A stretch of DNA of 64,000 nucleotides, from positions 5,210,501 to 5,274,500 of the forward strand of contig JARWKL010000008.1 in NCBI GenBank assembly GCA_029961685.1, given 5' to 3'. This document shows positions 33,501 to 45,330 of the stretch, piece by piece (position 1 is the stretch's first letter; each line of letters opens with the position of its first letter). The notes beneath the pieces were generated by a model. That model had not been told where the DNA came from and did no database searches. It worked only from the letters and a program-made list of their open reading frames with translations. This DNA is from Aristolochia californica. Lineage: Eukaryota; Streptophyta; Magnoliopsida; Piperales; Aristolochiaceae. The position numbers and the translations under genes were made by a program.

Positions 33501-36500
33501 ACTCCTAACAGGCCAGTCTTTTGGGTAGTATTAGCTAGGTGCTTAACATTTGGTATCAAAGCAGGCGCTACGTCCTGACTTCGAATTCCCGCGATTACAC
33601 GGCGCAGGTGGACCACACGCCCCTGGCGTGACGCCGGCAGGGATTATGAGATCCCTCCACCGGCAAGCGTTGTTGTGTTATTGCCGCCGTGGTCGTCGGC
33701 TTGGGATGGCAGGGTGTACTGTTATGGTCCTGGGTTAAGTACATATGTCTTCCACTCCTAACAAACCGGTCTTTTGGGTAGTATTGGCTAGGTCCTTAAC
33801 AGAGCTAGCAAAGCTATTCATCATAAAAAAGGAATCAAACCCTTGGTTTAGTCAGACCCTCTTGAAAATATATATATATATCCTCTCCCGCTTGGAGAAA
33901 AATTCACATGCACAAAAAGATTCAAGTGTGACATGCCCCTTAACAATTTCTTAGCAACATATGCCAAGGATAGCCAACTCAACCAGAGAAGCCTTTAGCG
34001 AGGTAGTGTAACTTGTCAACGCCTTGACATGGGTGACACTAAAGTAATTCTGCTCTCCTCCTTGCATTTTTTCTGTTGTTATTCTTTGCAGCAATAAGCC
34101 CCATCATATTTTGTCTCTGTTTATCCACCCTCAACAAAATGCATCAGTCTAGGGAAGGCAAACAGCAATCTCTGAAATTAACCTGCTTTTTCAGATTTCC
34201 TCATTCAATGTCATTGCGGCCCATTCTTTCAGCTGGAAACATCCTCTGTAAGTTGGCTATGACTGCACTCTAGGGGTAGCTGACCTTCAACAACTCTTCC
34301 AGCTCCTGCGGATGCTTTAAATAGTAGACACTCCATTCTAAGGCAGTCAAGCATTTAAAAGACCTTCCATCCTTCACTACCTAAATCATGCCCATGTTTT
34401 GCAAGCTCACTCACATTCAAAAGATCATTTCACTTCATTCTTTCTCTTCAGAATCTCCAGCATTAGATTACTCAAATTAAACTTTGGGAGCAATTCTATG
34501 GGGAATCCAGGAGCTGCTTGACCTGGATTTGTAATTGGTTACAGTGCTGAGTAAGCTACTTGTGCTCTCCTTCATTTTGTTGAACTGTTCAATAAGCATA
34601 TATTTTTGTTATTGTAGGAGCCTTCATTTTGTTAAGCTGTTCAATAAGCAAATATTTTTTTTATTGTAGGGCTCTGGGATTGAAGAGCATTCCCATCCTC
34701 TCCACCCAAGAAATTGAACCACTCATTTGAGGAGATTTTTGTCCATTGTAATTCTCCTAATCCCTGGGCAACAAACTTTGGACACTGTTAACAATTGAGT
34801 TGAAACCTGAGCTAAAGACATATTTCTTGTCAGCAAGTTATCATGGATAGCATTCTTCCCCTATGAGTTCATGGTCTACACAATAAGATTAACTACACAC
34901 TATAGGAAAAAATTCATGCTGACATTTGATTTGAGATACTTTGACAAAAATAGGTAAGCATCTATTCTAGGTCGCATAAGAATGACAAGCACACCAAAAC
35001 ATAATTTGGTGAAAATACCTAATAAATAGCATAGGAATAGAAATAAGATTGGGATTCATGAAACTAAATCCAGATAAATTGCATCTAGGAAGTTTGACTT
35101 TCTTTTTGCAGTCCATACCAATAGACAACAAAGAAGTAAAAACAATACTCTCTTGAGGATGACAACCACAATAGTAAAAAATAAAATTGTGCTCATTCCA
35201 AAAACCATTCATCTATGGAAGCAGAAAAATACTGCTTAAAGTTCACTTTTTTAATAAATGAACCTTTAAATGCTGAAAATGTACTGACCTCGTCCCCCTG
35301 AAGAGCGATTTAAAGCAGCAGAAACTTCCTGTTTTACTGAACGCTGCAACTCAAGCTGCATGTCCATGCAGGCTTCTAACATTTGCTGCATATGGCTCAT
35401 ACCTTGCTGAAGCTTGGCCATGTCTGCTTTCAGGTCATTAATAATCTCCCATTCCTGGATCAAGTTGCAGTTTCCCTCCTATTAGTTATGACTCCTACAG
35501 CCAAAACAGTCTATAGACCATACACTCAATGTCACCCCAAAAACCCACAAATGTTGGATGTCAGCAACCCAATTGGTTTAAAATATTAGACAAGGTGACA
35601 ACATGTGCTGTAAGAAAACACACACTCTTAGAATAAGATCATGATAAAGAGTACAATATGTAGAGCACCACTAATGTCCCATACAGCAAGATATAGGAGC
35701 AACTCTGGCAAGAGAGTAAGACAAACCAGCAGGCTCACTCTAAAGATCGTGTTAGTTCTTCACACATATTGCAGCAACATGAACCCATGGATGCACGCAC
35801 ACCCACACAATAGAGAAAATATGTAAAAGAGAACAGTGGAGAAGGAAGAGAGAGAAAGTAAGCAGGGAAAATGTAACGGTTATTTGGCTCAAGGAGCATT
35901 TACTAGTAACCTACTTTGTTCCATTAACTTTTCACCAGTGGAATAAAATCTTTCTTATAACCATACCAATGGAGTAAATGCAATCATTGATGTTGATCAG
36001 TAAAAACAAAACTGTAATAAGAGAAAAATAAAGCAGGAAAAATTATACGAGAACCTTATATCAACTGATATGGTTCAGAAAAATGACCAATATGCAGCTA
36101 AGTTCTCAGTGAATACACCCACACACAATTCCAAAACTGAGAACAGTTGTACCCAAGTGGCATCCCAATTGTAGTCAAACAATGACCATGCTGCAATAAG
36201 GCCAAAGACTCCATTTAAATCCATCACCTGGTAAGAAGATTCATGAGCAACAGCAAATTATATGAGAACAAAAAAAAGAATACCCACAATTTCAGAACGG
36301 TGCATTCCATGCCTCGGCCAAGTACTTTGATGAATGTCCTGATGCCAAAGTGGCTGAGGTGGTGGGACAGGTGGAGATGGCAGAACAAGTGGTGGTCTAG
36401 TAACAGCGTCAGATTGCTCATCATTCTGATCATCTCTCTGCCGGCCCTGATTCGGCACGGTGGCTACAGGGGTAGGCATTGCCCTATGCAGATCCCAGTC

Positions 36501-39500
36501 ATAAGGTGAACGCCCCTGCCTCTGCACATACGACTGTATCAATTGATCTAAACTTTCTCGAAAACTACTTCTCAGCAGATTAGAAACACTCCGCCTGCAC
36601 AATAAGGAAACATCCCACAGTGAAAAAAAATATCAAAGCAAATAAATAAATTGTAGCAATTAAAACTAAAGAATAACAACATCACAGAAGATTCTTTATC
36701 TACATAAAAATTTAATAAGTACCTGCTGACAAGCTCTCTGAGCTCCATACTGTACACATTGTCATCATCAGGAGGGTGGAATCTATTGACCCTTCTAACT
36801 GGAATTGCCCTTCTTGTTCTTGCAGAACCAGATGGGCCAGCAACTTGCCAATTATCTATAGCTTCTTGAGGAATGTCGGCGTGCCAGTGTTCCTGTCCTT
36901 CATCATGATTGCTAACATCTCCAACCTCGCCACGTTCCAGAGATTCCCCCGGCCAAACCTGGGCTCCACTATCCTCCCAGTTGCTACCATCATTATCTGA
37001 ATGGTCATTTTGCCACTCATTTAATGTAACCTCTGTAGATTGTTGCCAGTCTCTTTGCTCATCTGTGACTTCTCGCTGCCTACTAACACCTTGCAAACTA
37101 GAATCTTGCCAATTAATCCTATCACTGGGTGTGTTAGTGTGACTCTCCAGTTCCCTTGTATTTTCATCCATGGAGACTTGAGACACATCAGTCCCTTGGG
37201 TCCTAGGAGGAGCTTGTTCATGGTCTTCAGTGGATCTTTCAGTCAAACTTGATGAGGATTGATCATTTCTAGGGCCACCAAGATTAGGATTACTGGAAGT
37301 ATCAGATTGGCTGCTTACTTGACCTCTAACAATATTCTCTAATCTGAAACGGAATCCCTCCCTGGTGGTAGCAAAAAGCATTAATCATTTATGAACTCAA
37401 CAATAATCTAATCCTCAGACTGTAAATTCACTCAAGCAGCCAGAGAACATTTGGAAGCATCTAAAAAGGACAATCTAAAGCAAATTAGACACAAACAAGA
37501 ACAGACATAAACACTGCAAAGGCACATGCACACACACACACACACACACCAACAAAAAAAGGCCATGGCTGAATGTGTAGGGACCAACTTGTGTTAAAAT
37601 TCTTTATATTTTCTTTGCTTTTTCACTTTTGTAAGCTCTTCAATTTTTCTGTTAATTATACATACTACACCTAATACCCCTGGTACAACTTGAATCCAAG
37701 ACCTAAAACTAGAAAGCAGCATATGTAGCCATTGAGCAAAAGGCCCAATTATTGATGAGATCCTCATTTCATTCTCAACACAATAATTTTAGCTAATATA
37801 TTCTGTTGAACTGTTCTAGTTGAAAGTTTCAATATATATATTTGAGAAAAGAGTAACTTTATTAAGCCCAGAGGCTAAAAATATAAAGAGAAGTGCCTAA
37901 CAACAAGGCATTGTAGGGAAACCCCTTCTTTAATAATATCGAAAAACTATGATTTAACAGGTTGACGACATGTGAGACATGTTAATGGGATTCAATTGAA
38001 GTAACATCTTAAAAAAAGATTAAGAATAAAAAAACAAATCACTAGTTGAAACCAGATTTTTTTTCTCACCATCCTATCAGGCACAAGCACGTTCCAAGGA
38101 TTTGGAGAAGAGGCGGTATGTGGAAATAATCACCCTTTTTCAAAGGTCATTTTTTCAGCTCTAAGTCTCAAGAGCAATTTAGCTTAAAGGGCTCAATTCA
38201 CAATTTTGATGCTCCTAATACCGAGTCCAGCAGTGCTTTAGGAGACCAACATCACCCCACTTGACCAAAGTGAACTTAAGTTCATTACTTGCCTCCATGC
38301 CTTGTTTTTCTGAAAAATCATATACAAATGAGATACAAAATTCGGCTTGGGCCCTTCGATCTATGATTAAACTTTTCAGTTGAAAGAATTTCTTCATATA
38401 ATTAAAATTATAAAAAAATCTGACAAAAATTAAAAGGAGCCTTGCAGATATTAGTTATTAACCACTCAAATAATGACATGTCCATGTAATTGTTGCATTA
38501 CTTCAGGAGGCATCCTATAAGCAATACGAATGAAAGAAAAGGTGAGCAATAGTTAATGGTCCTAATGTAGAGAGCAAAAAGTCAACGATTCCTCTTCATT
38601 TAATCCCCGACGGAACAGGAGCAGTACTATTATCTGGGAGCACTCAGTTCATAAGCTGATTTGGAAGCCCAGTAATAATGATCGATTCACTGTCACTTCG
38701 GCTTATTCTTATATCAGAAAGCAAGACTACAGTACTCATGAGCACAAGGCGAATCTGGCTTGGAAACTCTCAGCGCCAAGCAAAATCAAATTCTTCGTGT
38801 AGTAAGTCATCAGAAAACAGATTCTTACTTCAAACAACCTTCATAGAAGAGGCTTCACTGCCCCTGATCTTTCTTGTCCCCTTTCCAGTGAGTGCGAAGA
38901 GACAGTCCAGCATGTCCTCTTACATAGTGGATTTTCGTGGCAAGTTTGGATGAAGATCTTTCAAAAAATCGGACTCCAACTGGGGCTACATCAGGACCTT
39001 TTTAGCCCCTTTGAGATTGTTCGAGGGATTCTCCTTCCTCGGCTAGGCAAGTTAATTCTTTCGACATATCTTGCAAATGTTCCATGATGCATTTGGCTTG
39101 AGCGGAACAATCGAAGATTCAACTCCAAAGCTAGCACCCCAGACAACACAGCTTCTCATGTCGTCGGCCTCATCTCGAGCTGGCTTCATACAAATAAGGA
39201 TTTTGCCACTCTATCGGGGGTTTCCCTTCGGGAAAATTGGAATTCGATCTCTCATACATCTGGCCCCAGCTGAGCTACAAGAATAGCTATCTGGATTTTG
39301 ATGGTAGTGCTATTGGATGTCCTGGTCCAGCAGGAGCAGGTGGTGTGTTCAGAGGTCACAATGGAGACCCTATTCTTTCTTATGCTGGTCCAGTGGGCAT
39401 TGTCGATTCTAATACTGCTGAAGTTAGTGCTATGTTGTTCGGCCTCCAAATCTTCAGGGATCGTCTCCATGACAAGTTAATCATTGAAGGCAACTCGAAG

Positions 39501-42500
39501 ACGGTTATTAGTTGGTGTTCCAAGGACAACTTCCTCCCTTGGTGCCACTGGCCCATCACTGATAGTATTGCTGATATTGCATCTTCTACACATTGTCATT
39601 GGAATCTCATTCCTAGACCAACCAACTCTTTGGCTGATAAATTAGCAAAATTCGGAACTTCCCAGTAATCTCTCATTGTTTGGGAAGACTTCCCTCCCTT
39701 GTAACATGCTCTCTTGGGCTTTTGCCTTAATAAAAATCAACATCATTTCAAAAAAAAAAAAAAAATAGTCCTAATCTATTAGGAATACAGAGACAGAGAA
39801 ATCATCTCTATGTAATCTCGATCTTACTAACAACTGAGGCAAGACAAGATAAAAAGGTTAGAAAATAACTAAGAAAGCCAGAAAGTGTATATTTAATCAA
39901 AGTTGTTCTATGTTCCCCTTTTGGTTTCGATTTTCTACCAAAATAGTATCCGGTGACTTGGGCCTTTGGCTCAATGGCCATATGGGGGAGAATCTAGTGT
40001 GAAGTCTTGGGTTTTAAGTCTCACCATGGGTAAAGGGGGAGTTTGCATGTGTAATCAGCTTTCAAAAGAAGAGTAGAATTTGATCGTGAAGGCCAAACAA
40101 ATTATTTATGAGAGCCTCTTTATTTTGTTGATTCTGTGGAAGCTGAAATCAAGACAATCTTGTATGGCTTTTGTTTGTTCAGTAGTTTTTTCCATACTGG
40201 CATTATAATGAAAGCAACTCAAAAATAAGGTTAACACAAAGTATGTTACAAAGTATTTTATAACCAGCAAAAGCGAAAATGAGAGGTCAATCCAGGGTTA
40301 TTTATTATCTTCACCAAATGTGCTATTTTATAGTGTTAGCACTTGGAAGTTCAACCAACAGCTGGGTCATTTGAACTTAACTCAAATTTAAGGTTTAGTT
40401 AGAAACATCATGACACCACCACATTGGACAAACTCCACAGAAAGTGAAATGATGCCCTTCCCAAAAGATTTTCATTTCTTTTTATTTTATAATTAAAAGA
40501 GAAGAATTTACATTTTTAGATTAAGTAGATTCTCCTCCTACTTTCCCTGTTAACTAGTACATAAATGATCCTCCTTTATGCCTTCTCCACTTCTTTGAGA
40601 AGATTCAAGAGTGTTCTTTCAGGGGGAGTCTAGTAATGTTTGTATTTTGTAATAGAGGAATTGCAGTCAAAATTGTGTAATAAGAGAAAACTGTACTCAT
40701 TTTCATAGAACTCAGGGAGTCTAAAGTGAACCAGGAATCAACTTTTGCCTAATTCTGAGTTCTGCACAAGTCTCTCTCCTCCATTCTATTTCTTTCTTTT
40801 ATCTTCTTTCTAAAATATTGAAGATGACACATGGCTGAGTGGCTTTTCGTAGTAAAGCAATCGAAGAGGCTGAAGACCTTTTTTTCTTTTTGGAAAAGAT
40901 TGAAGACATTGTTGAGCTGCAATAATTTGAATTCAGAAGCCAGTTCATCAAATGTTTCTGTGTGCAAGGAGAATCCCCAGCATACTCCCAAATCTAATAA
41001 AATTGCCAAGGTAAAAATCATGTTCATGAGCCATCAATATTGCAGTAACAAGGTCGAATATAAAATACATATTTTGTGTATATGAGGTACTTCTAAAAGA
41101 AACTAGAGAATTTTTCACTCAGGAAAATTATGATCCTAAAAGATGTATTTAGTTATATGCCACTATGGAGCATAAAAAGAAGACTTACAGTGCAGTGACT
41201 GTTTCAGACATTCTGCCTTGATGTACTGCTCTTCTACCCTTTGATGAGAATTTCTCACAGGTATTTAATCATTTTGTACACTATTTTTTTTTATTTGATA
41301 GTCTGGCTAAAAACACCATAAGTCTCAAAGCAATCTGAGGTGAATTAGCAATGGCAGCCAAGATGAAGTCTTAGTGTTCTACATCAGTATTAAAATTTAC
41401 TTGTACATGTTGAAAATTTCTGGAAAGGTAGACTGCCGATCCAAACTGTCTCATGAAACCCGAAAGTAGTCTAGCAGATCATTTTTCCTTCTGAATAAAG
41501 ATCAGGCATTGAAAGAAATCTAGGAGAGGAAGGGAAGTAGACATACCAAAGAAATATGTAAAAGAAAAGATTTTCAAAATTTAAAACACTGATCAGATGT
41601 TTTTTTTTTTAAGTAGTGACACTGATCAGATGTTGCTGCTCAGTTAATAGTATTAGCATTTAAGTACTAGAAACGATATTTTTATGGAACACAACCAAAA
41701 GATGTAAATTAAGCCAACACAGTTACCAGATTAGAAAACATAACAAGAAGCAAAACAGAAAATGTGAAACATGGTGAAAGTAAATCATAGGAAATGTAAG
41801 CTAAGAAACAGATATGAAGCATGTGAGAACTTTTTATGAAGCATTGACCAAACAAAAATGACATTATGTAAAAATTATATGAACTAGACAGAAAAAAAAA
41901 AAAAAAAAGGACTAGGTTCTATGACAAATGACTGGAAAAAAAAACACCTGAATTTAATTCTTACCTAAAATAATTATCAAATAAAATCAACATAATTAAT
42001 TAGATATAGTAGATTTCACTTAATTAAATAACTTTGAAATACTTGATTAAACAACTTCTCCAAACGGAACACTTCACTTTTTTCATTTTATCCTTTTACT
42101 CATCTCGTTAAGAAACATCTTACTTTTATTAAGTAAATAAAATTCATATTTTTATTTGTTTTCAAATAAATTCTTAATATATTTTTCAAAAATGATAAAT
42201 TTCTAATCTATTTTAATAAAAATTTATTAAAACTTCGGAAATGTTTCTGAAACTTTTCCTTTTAATTTTAAGAATTTTCACAAAAAAAATTAGGAGAAGT
42301 TTCATTTTGGATTCCACACAAGTTTCAGGAGAAAAGAATTTCTTACCTCAATAAATAGTTTTTTTGTAATAGCTACCTCAATAAATAGTCACTTATCTAT
42401 AAACTATAAAACAAACTTATCAAAGTCGTTACTTTGAAGAAAGCAATAATTAAAAGTCATTCAGCAAAGAAAAATATCGCCTAGGCATAAAACCACCTAT

Positions 42501-43976
42501 ATTTGTGGCAGCCCATTTAAACAGCATGCAAGACAATCGGCATGTTTAAAAAGGACAAAAAAGGAACTTACCTTAGACCAGAAACAGTGTGTCGCTGCCT
42601 TAACTGTCCAAGTTCCCTCGCAGCCATTGAAGGTGGTCTCTCATCCTCAATAGATGTTTCATTTCTTAAGAACCTACCTCTGAGCAGAGACTGAAAAGGA
42701 GATTTTACGATTGACATTAGCAATACATGCAGTGAAAATCATGTCAAGGTTAATTTCTGCATCAGTACAAGGGACATATGACAAGGATGAAAGACCGTAA
42801 GTAGCATCCACACACCTGAATCCGGTTCCGATGAGCGAAATCTGAAACAGCCCGATGCTCCAGCAAACCCTGAAGCTCCCGCTGTCTCTCCCTTTCAATC
42901 CTCACAAGCAAATCAAGGAGTGCCTGTCTCCCACGCAATCTCAGCCTCTCTCTTCGGATGTGCTCCGGTTGATTCTCGTCCTGGTCTCTCTCAACCTGTG
43001 CGTCCAAGGCAGCCCTTTCTTCCCCTCTACTAACCCGGGCATCGCTTTGCTGGCTAGCCATTTGTACCCACTCCCTGACAAGCCTCACTCTCTCCCTTTC
43101 TGTCTCGCCCAGCCATTCCGCCCTTTGACTGTCACTATTCCTCTGAGAAACCTGAGATGAATGATCACTACCTATACCATTCTCCCTCACCCACCCACGT
43201 ACAATCTGCCTCACCCTTTCCCTCTCTCCATCACCAATATCAGGCGACTGCTCTCTGCTAGAGTTCTGGTCATCAACCCGTTCGTTTTGCGAACCCAATT
43301 GGGTCTGGGCCCAGAATTCATTCTCGCTCTCGCTTGCATCTTCAGAACCTACCCCTTGTGACCCATTAGCCGGGCTTTCAGTCACACTAGCTAGATTTAT
43401 AGCGGCACCGCTGTTGTCATTGCTATTGTTATCGCCTGAATTGTGGCGGGCTATTGACCGGGCCCTGTCGCGCGCTCGACTGATCAGGTGCTCGTCCTCG
43501 AGCTCGCGCCACATTTGGAGAAGAGATGATGCTTGAGTCGAAGGGCGCTCAAGAGGCCCCTGCCGACGGGAAGTAGGAGACTGCGAGGACTCTCTTAGAA
43601 AAGAGGAGTCCAGCATTGAGACAGTGTGAAGGCCCGCCAAGGCCATGAGCTCCGACTCCCGGTTCCGCCGCTCCATGGTGGTAATCATCTCCTGCGCCTG
43701 CCTGGCAACCCAGCGGCTGAGAATACGGGAGTGCCTTCGCCGCGCGGCCGACGACTCGGCTAGATCATTGCCCTCGAGATCCGACCGGCGTCGACGTCGC
43801 ACGAGCGGATCGGAGTCATCCTCATCCGTGCCCTCCGGGTCCCGCGCGGAGCTGCACGAGGTGAGAGACATACAATCGTCCAAATGCCCACGCATTAGCT
43901 CCTCCAGGCCGCGCCGGAACTCCGCTCGGACGTCATTAGTCTCCTGCTTCTGCTGCAACGGTTCAAAATCCGTCAT
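30438..43976 (-). CDS. Large RING-type E3 ubiquitin ligase, seven coding exons
   Basis: Seven exons (43976-42816, 42690-42572, 37361-36723, 36594-36288, 35454-35289, 30811-30709, 30555-30438) join in phase with GT-AG introns into 2613 nt, 870 residues. The C-terminal RING-HC domain (about 818-857) has CCVCC, then [10 protein letters not shown] and CPLC; it would recruit an E2 and transfer ubiquitin. The N-terminal two thirds are acidic, Ser- and Arg/Glu-rich and low in complexity, with repeated RERVR-type helical stretches ([28 protein letters not shown]). A predicted coiled coil ([17 protein letters not shown]) lies at about 750-795. The architecture matches plant RING/U-box proteins of the Arabidopsis AT5G04460/AT2G27950 type (from memory). 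Substrates are unknown. It looks like an intact, probably housekeeping-type gene. Confidence 0.92.
30709..30811 (-). CDS. RING gene coding exon 6 (first half of RING)
   Basis: The exon is 103 nt. After a short acidic stretch ([11 protein letters not shown]) it carries [16 protein letters not shown], the first zinc ligands of the RING. The intron upstream is 4.5 kb. Confidence 0.92.
31498..31707 (-). repeat. Possible LTR relic in intron 5
   Basis: On the minus strand there is a CCTATATAAATAAG promoter-like box, then a long CTTCTT leader, then CCCTAGACTTCAACA, which looks like an LTR end. There is no primer site and no partner, so only a tentative solo LTR. Confidence 0.3.
33247..33801 (+). 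mobile_element. TRIM retroelement with three LTRs in tandem
   Basis: Three 82-bp LTRs (33247-33328, 33467-33548, 33720-33801) start TGTTATGGTCCTGGGTTAAG and end CTTAACA. The first two are followed by TT and a primer site (TGGTATCAGAGC at 33331-33342; one change in the second). Purine tracts (GGGAGGGCGGGG, GGGATGGCAGGG) precede LTRs 2 and 3. The whole unit is flanked by a perfect 5-bp duplication GAGCT (33242-33246, 33802-33806), so LTR-internal-LTR-internal-LTR may have inserted once or grown later by unequal exchange. There is no coding capacity. It sits in intron 5 of the RING gene, antisense to it. Confidence 0.9.
34569..34672. repeat. 52-bp tandem duplication in intron 5
   Basis: Two copies of a segment starting CCTTCATTTTGTT and ending TTATTGTAGG lie head to tail at 34569-34620 and 34621-34672, with a few differences. 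Confidence 0.9.
35289..35454 (-). CDS. RING gene coding exon 5
   Basis: The exon is 166 nt starting [15 protein letters not shown]. It forms the coiled-coil segment before the RING and ends in RSSGGRG at donor GTCAGT. Confidence 0.9.
36288..36594 (-). CDS. RING gene coding exon 4
   Basis: The exon is 307 nt, covering residues 640-742. [20 protein letters not shown] is a probable helix, followed by a proline-rich stretch ([13 protein letters not shown]). Donor ATT|GTGGGT is slightly weak. Confidence 0.9.
36723..37361 (-). CDS. RING gene coding exon 3
   Basis: The exon is 639 nt, covering residues 427-639. [15 protein letters not shown] at the start is conserved-looking and continues exon 2 in phase. 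A Trp-, Asp- and Gln-rich linker follows, then [20 protein letters not shown] and MELRELVS. Confidence 0.92.
37529..37549. repeat. (CA)n microsatellite in intron 2
   Basis: A run of about ten CA units lies near the 3' end of RING gene intron 2. Confidence 0.9.
37555..37760 (-). repeat. Possible SINE, minus strand
   Basis: On the minus strand GGGCCTTTTGCTCAATGGCT resembles a Pol III A box and GGTCTTGGATTCAAGTT, about 45 bases later, a B box. The layout resembles the plus-strand unit at 39958. The tail and target duplication were not defined. Confidence 0.3.
38567..39765 (+). mobile_element. 5'-truncated LINE (non-LTR retrotransposon) in intron 2
   Basis: The insert encodes a decayed zf-RVT segment (38650-39060, including [18 protein letters not shown] after frame repair by eye) and an RNase H-like domain (39237-39668). 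It ends with AATAAA (39729-39734) and a poly(A) run to 39765. The duplicated target is TGGTCCTAAT (38557-38566) and TAGTCCTAAT (39766-39775), one mismatch. It lies antisense to the RING gene. Confidence 0.85.
39237..39668 (+). pseudogene. LINE RNase H domain fragment
   Basis: The 143-codon open frame holds a reverse-transcriptase-like RNase [21 protein letters not shown] (first Asp), then [15 protein letters not shown] (Glu), [12 protein letters not shown] (the usual Asp here is Gly or Asn) and [14 protein letters not shown] with the last Asp. It is only the C-terminal end of a LINE ORF2, so it does not encode a working enzyme, though the frame is unbroken. Confidence 0.8.
39958..40100 (+). 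repeat. Possible SINE, plus strand
   Basis: TGGCTCAATGG (39967-39977) fits the Pol III A-box consensus exactly. GGGTTTTAAGTCTC about 32 bases on is a weak B box. The 3' end is undefined. It sits just downstream of the LINE copy. Confidence 0.3.
42572..42690 (-). CDS. RING gene coding exon 2
   Basis: The exon is 119 nt, beginning [11 protein letters not shown] and ending HTVSGL plus two bases. Acceptor TTTTCAG and donor GTAAGT are both strong. Confidence 0.9.
42816..43976 (-). CDS. RING gene coding exon 1
   Basis: The exon encodes residues 1-387 (1161 nt, phase 0), starting [20 protein letters not shown]. Donor is CAG|GTGTGT. It carries the acidic/Ser stretch [14 protein letters not shown] and the RERVR helices. 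In-frame sequence past the donor (to 42762) is intronic. Confidence 0.92.
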
Positions 43977-45032
43977 GGCGCCCGTCCGATTAACCGAAAC
44001 CGTGCAGCGCCAGTGAAATCCCTAAATGACGACAAACAGCGGCAACATCGGGAACTTTCCGCCCACGATGCTTTCGCATCAAAAAAAGCTAAAACAGATC
44101 GACGCAAAAACCAATATAAATCGAATTCAAACAGAAAACAAGTAATACAATCAAACTATCCTAAATGATCACAAAAACAAATAGAAACAGGGACTAGGGC
44201 AAGCCAAAAAGGAAGAGAGAACCCACATAGAAACAAACACAGGCTCAAAACAAATACAAAAAACCTGAGTTTCCTGAAAAGAAAGACACAAAATACAGAG
44301 AATCCTTTGGGATCGGAGTTGGGAAAAGCTAGAGAATTTCGAAGAAAAAGAATTCTGGGGGAGGGAGGAGGGCGGATTACAAATCCATAGACGCAATCTT
44401 TGAAATAAACTTTTTTTCCCAGGAGAAGCGACCGCGGACCGCCGCGTGGAGTTTGTCTTCTCGCTCCCATGATTGTTATCTTAATTTAGGCTTTAGGCTC
44501 ATATCTCCCACAAATTAAGAGAATGTTACTTTCAAAGGAGTTTGTTCATTGATATTGACTTTGTTGAAAATTAATATGAAGGTTGAAAGGAAGAATTACG
44601 TTGATTGAAGGAAACCCTTTGCATTCTCACGTTATCGTTTTTTAATTAGGGGAAAAAATAAGCTTCTTGAAGTAGTTTTGACTTCACAGCTAAGTTGCTT
44701 TAATGCATGTAAGTTTTCAAAGGAAGGAACATTTAGAAATGGATTGGAATGAGGTTGGTGAAAGCAAAAGATTTTCATGTTTAATTTTTTATGCTAACGA
44801 ATAATTATAGAATTTTTTTATAATCACAATATAATACAACCCATTACTCATTAATCTTTCTTTAATTCTTTTTAATGCCTTTAATAGATAAATAATTGTC
44901 ATTTTTCTTTATCTTCTTCCATTGCCCCTCCTTTCCCCTTGAGAGATAGAAAGAGAGAGAAGTGATCTAATAGAGTACCCTAGTGCATAGCATTAAGTCC
45001 ACTTGAATTTGAGTCACCCATTGACACAGGTG
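43977..45032. other. RING gene 5' flank and intergenic DNA
   Basis: The first 500 bases (to about 44470) probably include the promoter and 5' UTR of the RING gene: a pyrimidine-rich minus strand and an open but unsupported frame at 44156-44470. No clear TATA box is seen. Beyond 44480 it is AT-rich without features. Confidence 0.4.
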
Positions 45033-45041
45033 TTATTACAA

Positions 45042-45330
45042 GGGAATTTCCCTAAAATACCTATTTAAAATAAATTATTTTTAAAAACACCGACGTCATC
45101 AAAATATTTCTAAAACTACCCAACTTTGACTGGTCAAATACCTATGTGTGCAGTCAAAAGCGACACGTAAGCTTTGACTGCTTATGTGTCACCACATCAT
45201 CAGTGCAATAAACAAGATCGACACGTCGTCTACCACGTTATTATTTTACCATGTCATCTGCCACATAAGTTGTCACGTCATTAAATTAAAAAATTAAATA
45301 ATTTTAAAAAAAAATCAGATACATTTTTTA
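45042..45330 (+). repeat. Left terminal inverted repeat
   Basis: It mirrors the right end, including AACTTTGACTGGTCAAA and TCATCTGCCACATAAG in inverse order. Inner boundary approximate. Confidence 0.85.

Larger units (their letters stand above)
37362..42571 (-). other. Intron 2 of the RING gene (5.2 kb)
   Basis: The intron holds the LINE copy, two SINE-like units and a CA repeat. The remaining parts (37761-38556 and 40101-42571) are AT-rich and have no feature I can name. The donor is GTAAGT and the acceptor CTACCACCAG. Confidence 0.8.

Noticed and set aside
36572..36722. Extension of the RING exon 3 frame past 36723
   Set aside because: A donor at 36722 joins in phase to 36594. The extension encodes an unrelated Phe-rich tail.
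37001..37252. Frames opposite or beside RING exon 3
   Set aside because: Shadows of the coding exon, which alone splices in phase with its neighbours.
43645..44016. Plus-strand Ser/Arg-rich frame of 123 codons
   Set aside because: Antisense of the GC-rich RING exon 1.
44156..44470. Minus-strand 104-codon frame upstream of the RING gene
   Set aside because: Pyrimidine-rich, Phe/Leu/Ser translation with no domain. More likely 5' UTR or promoter.
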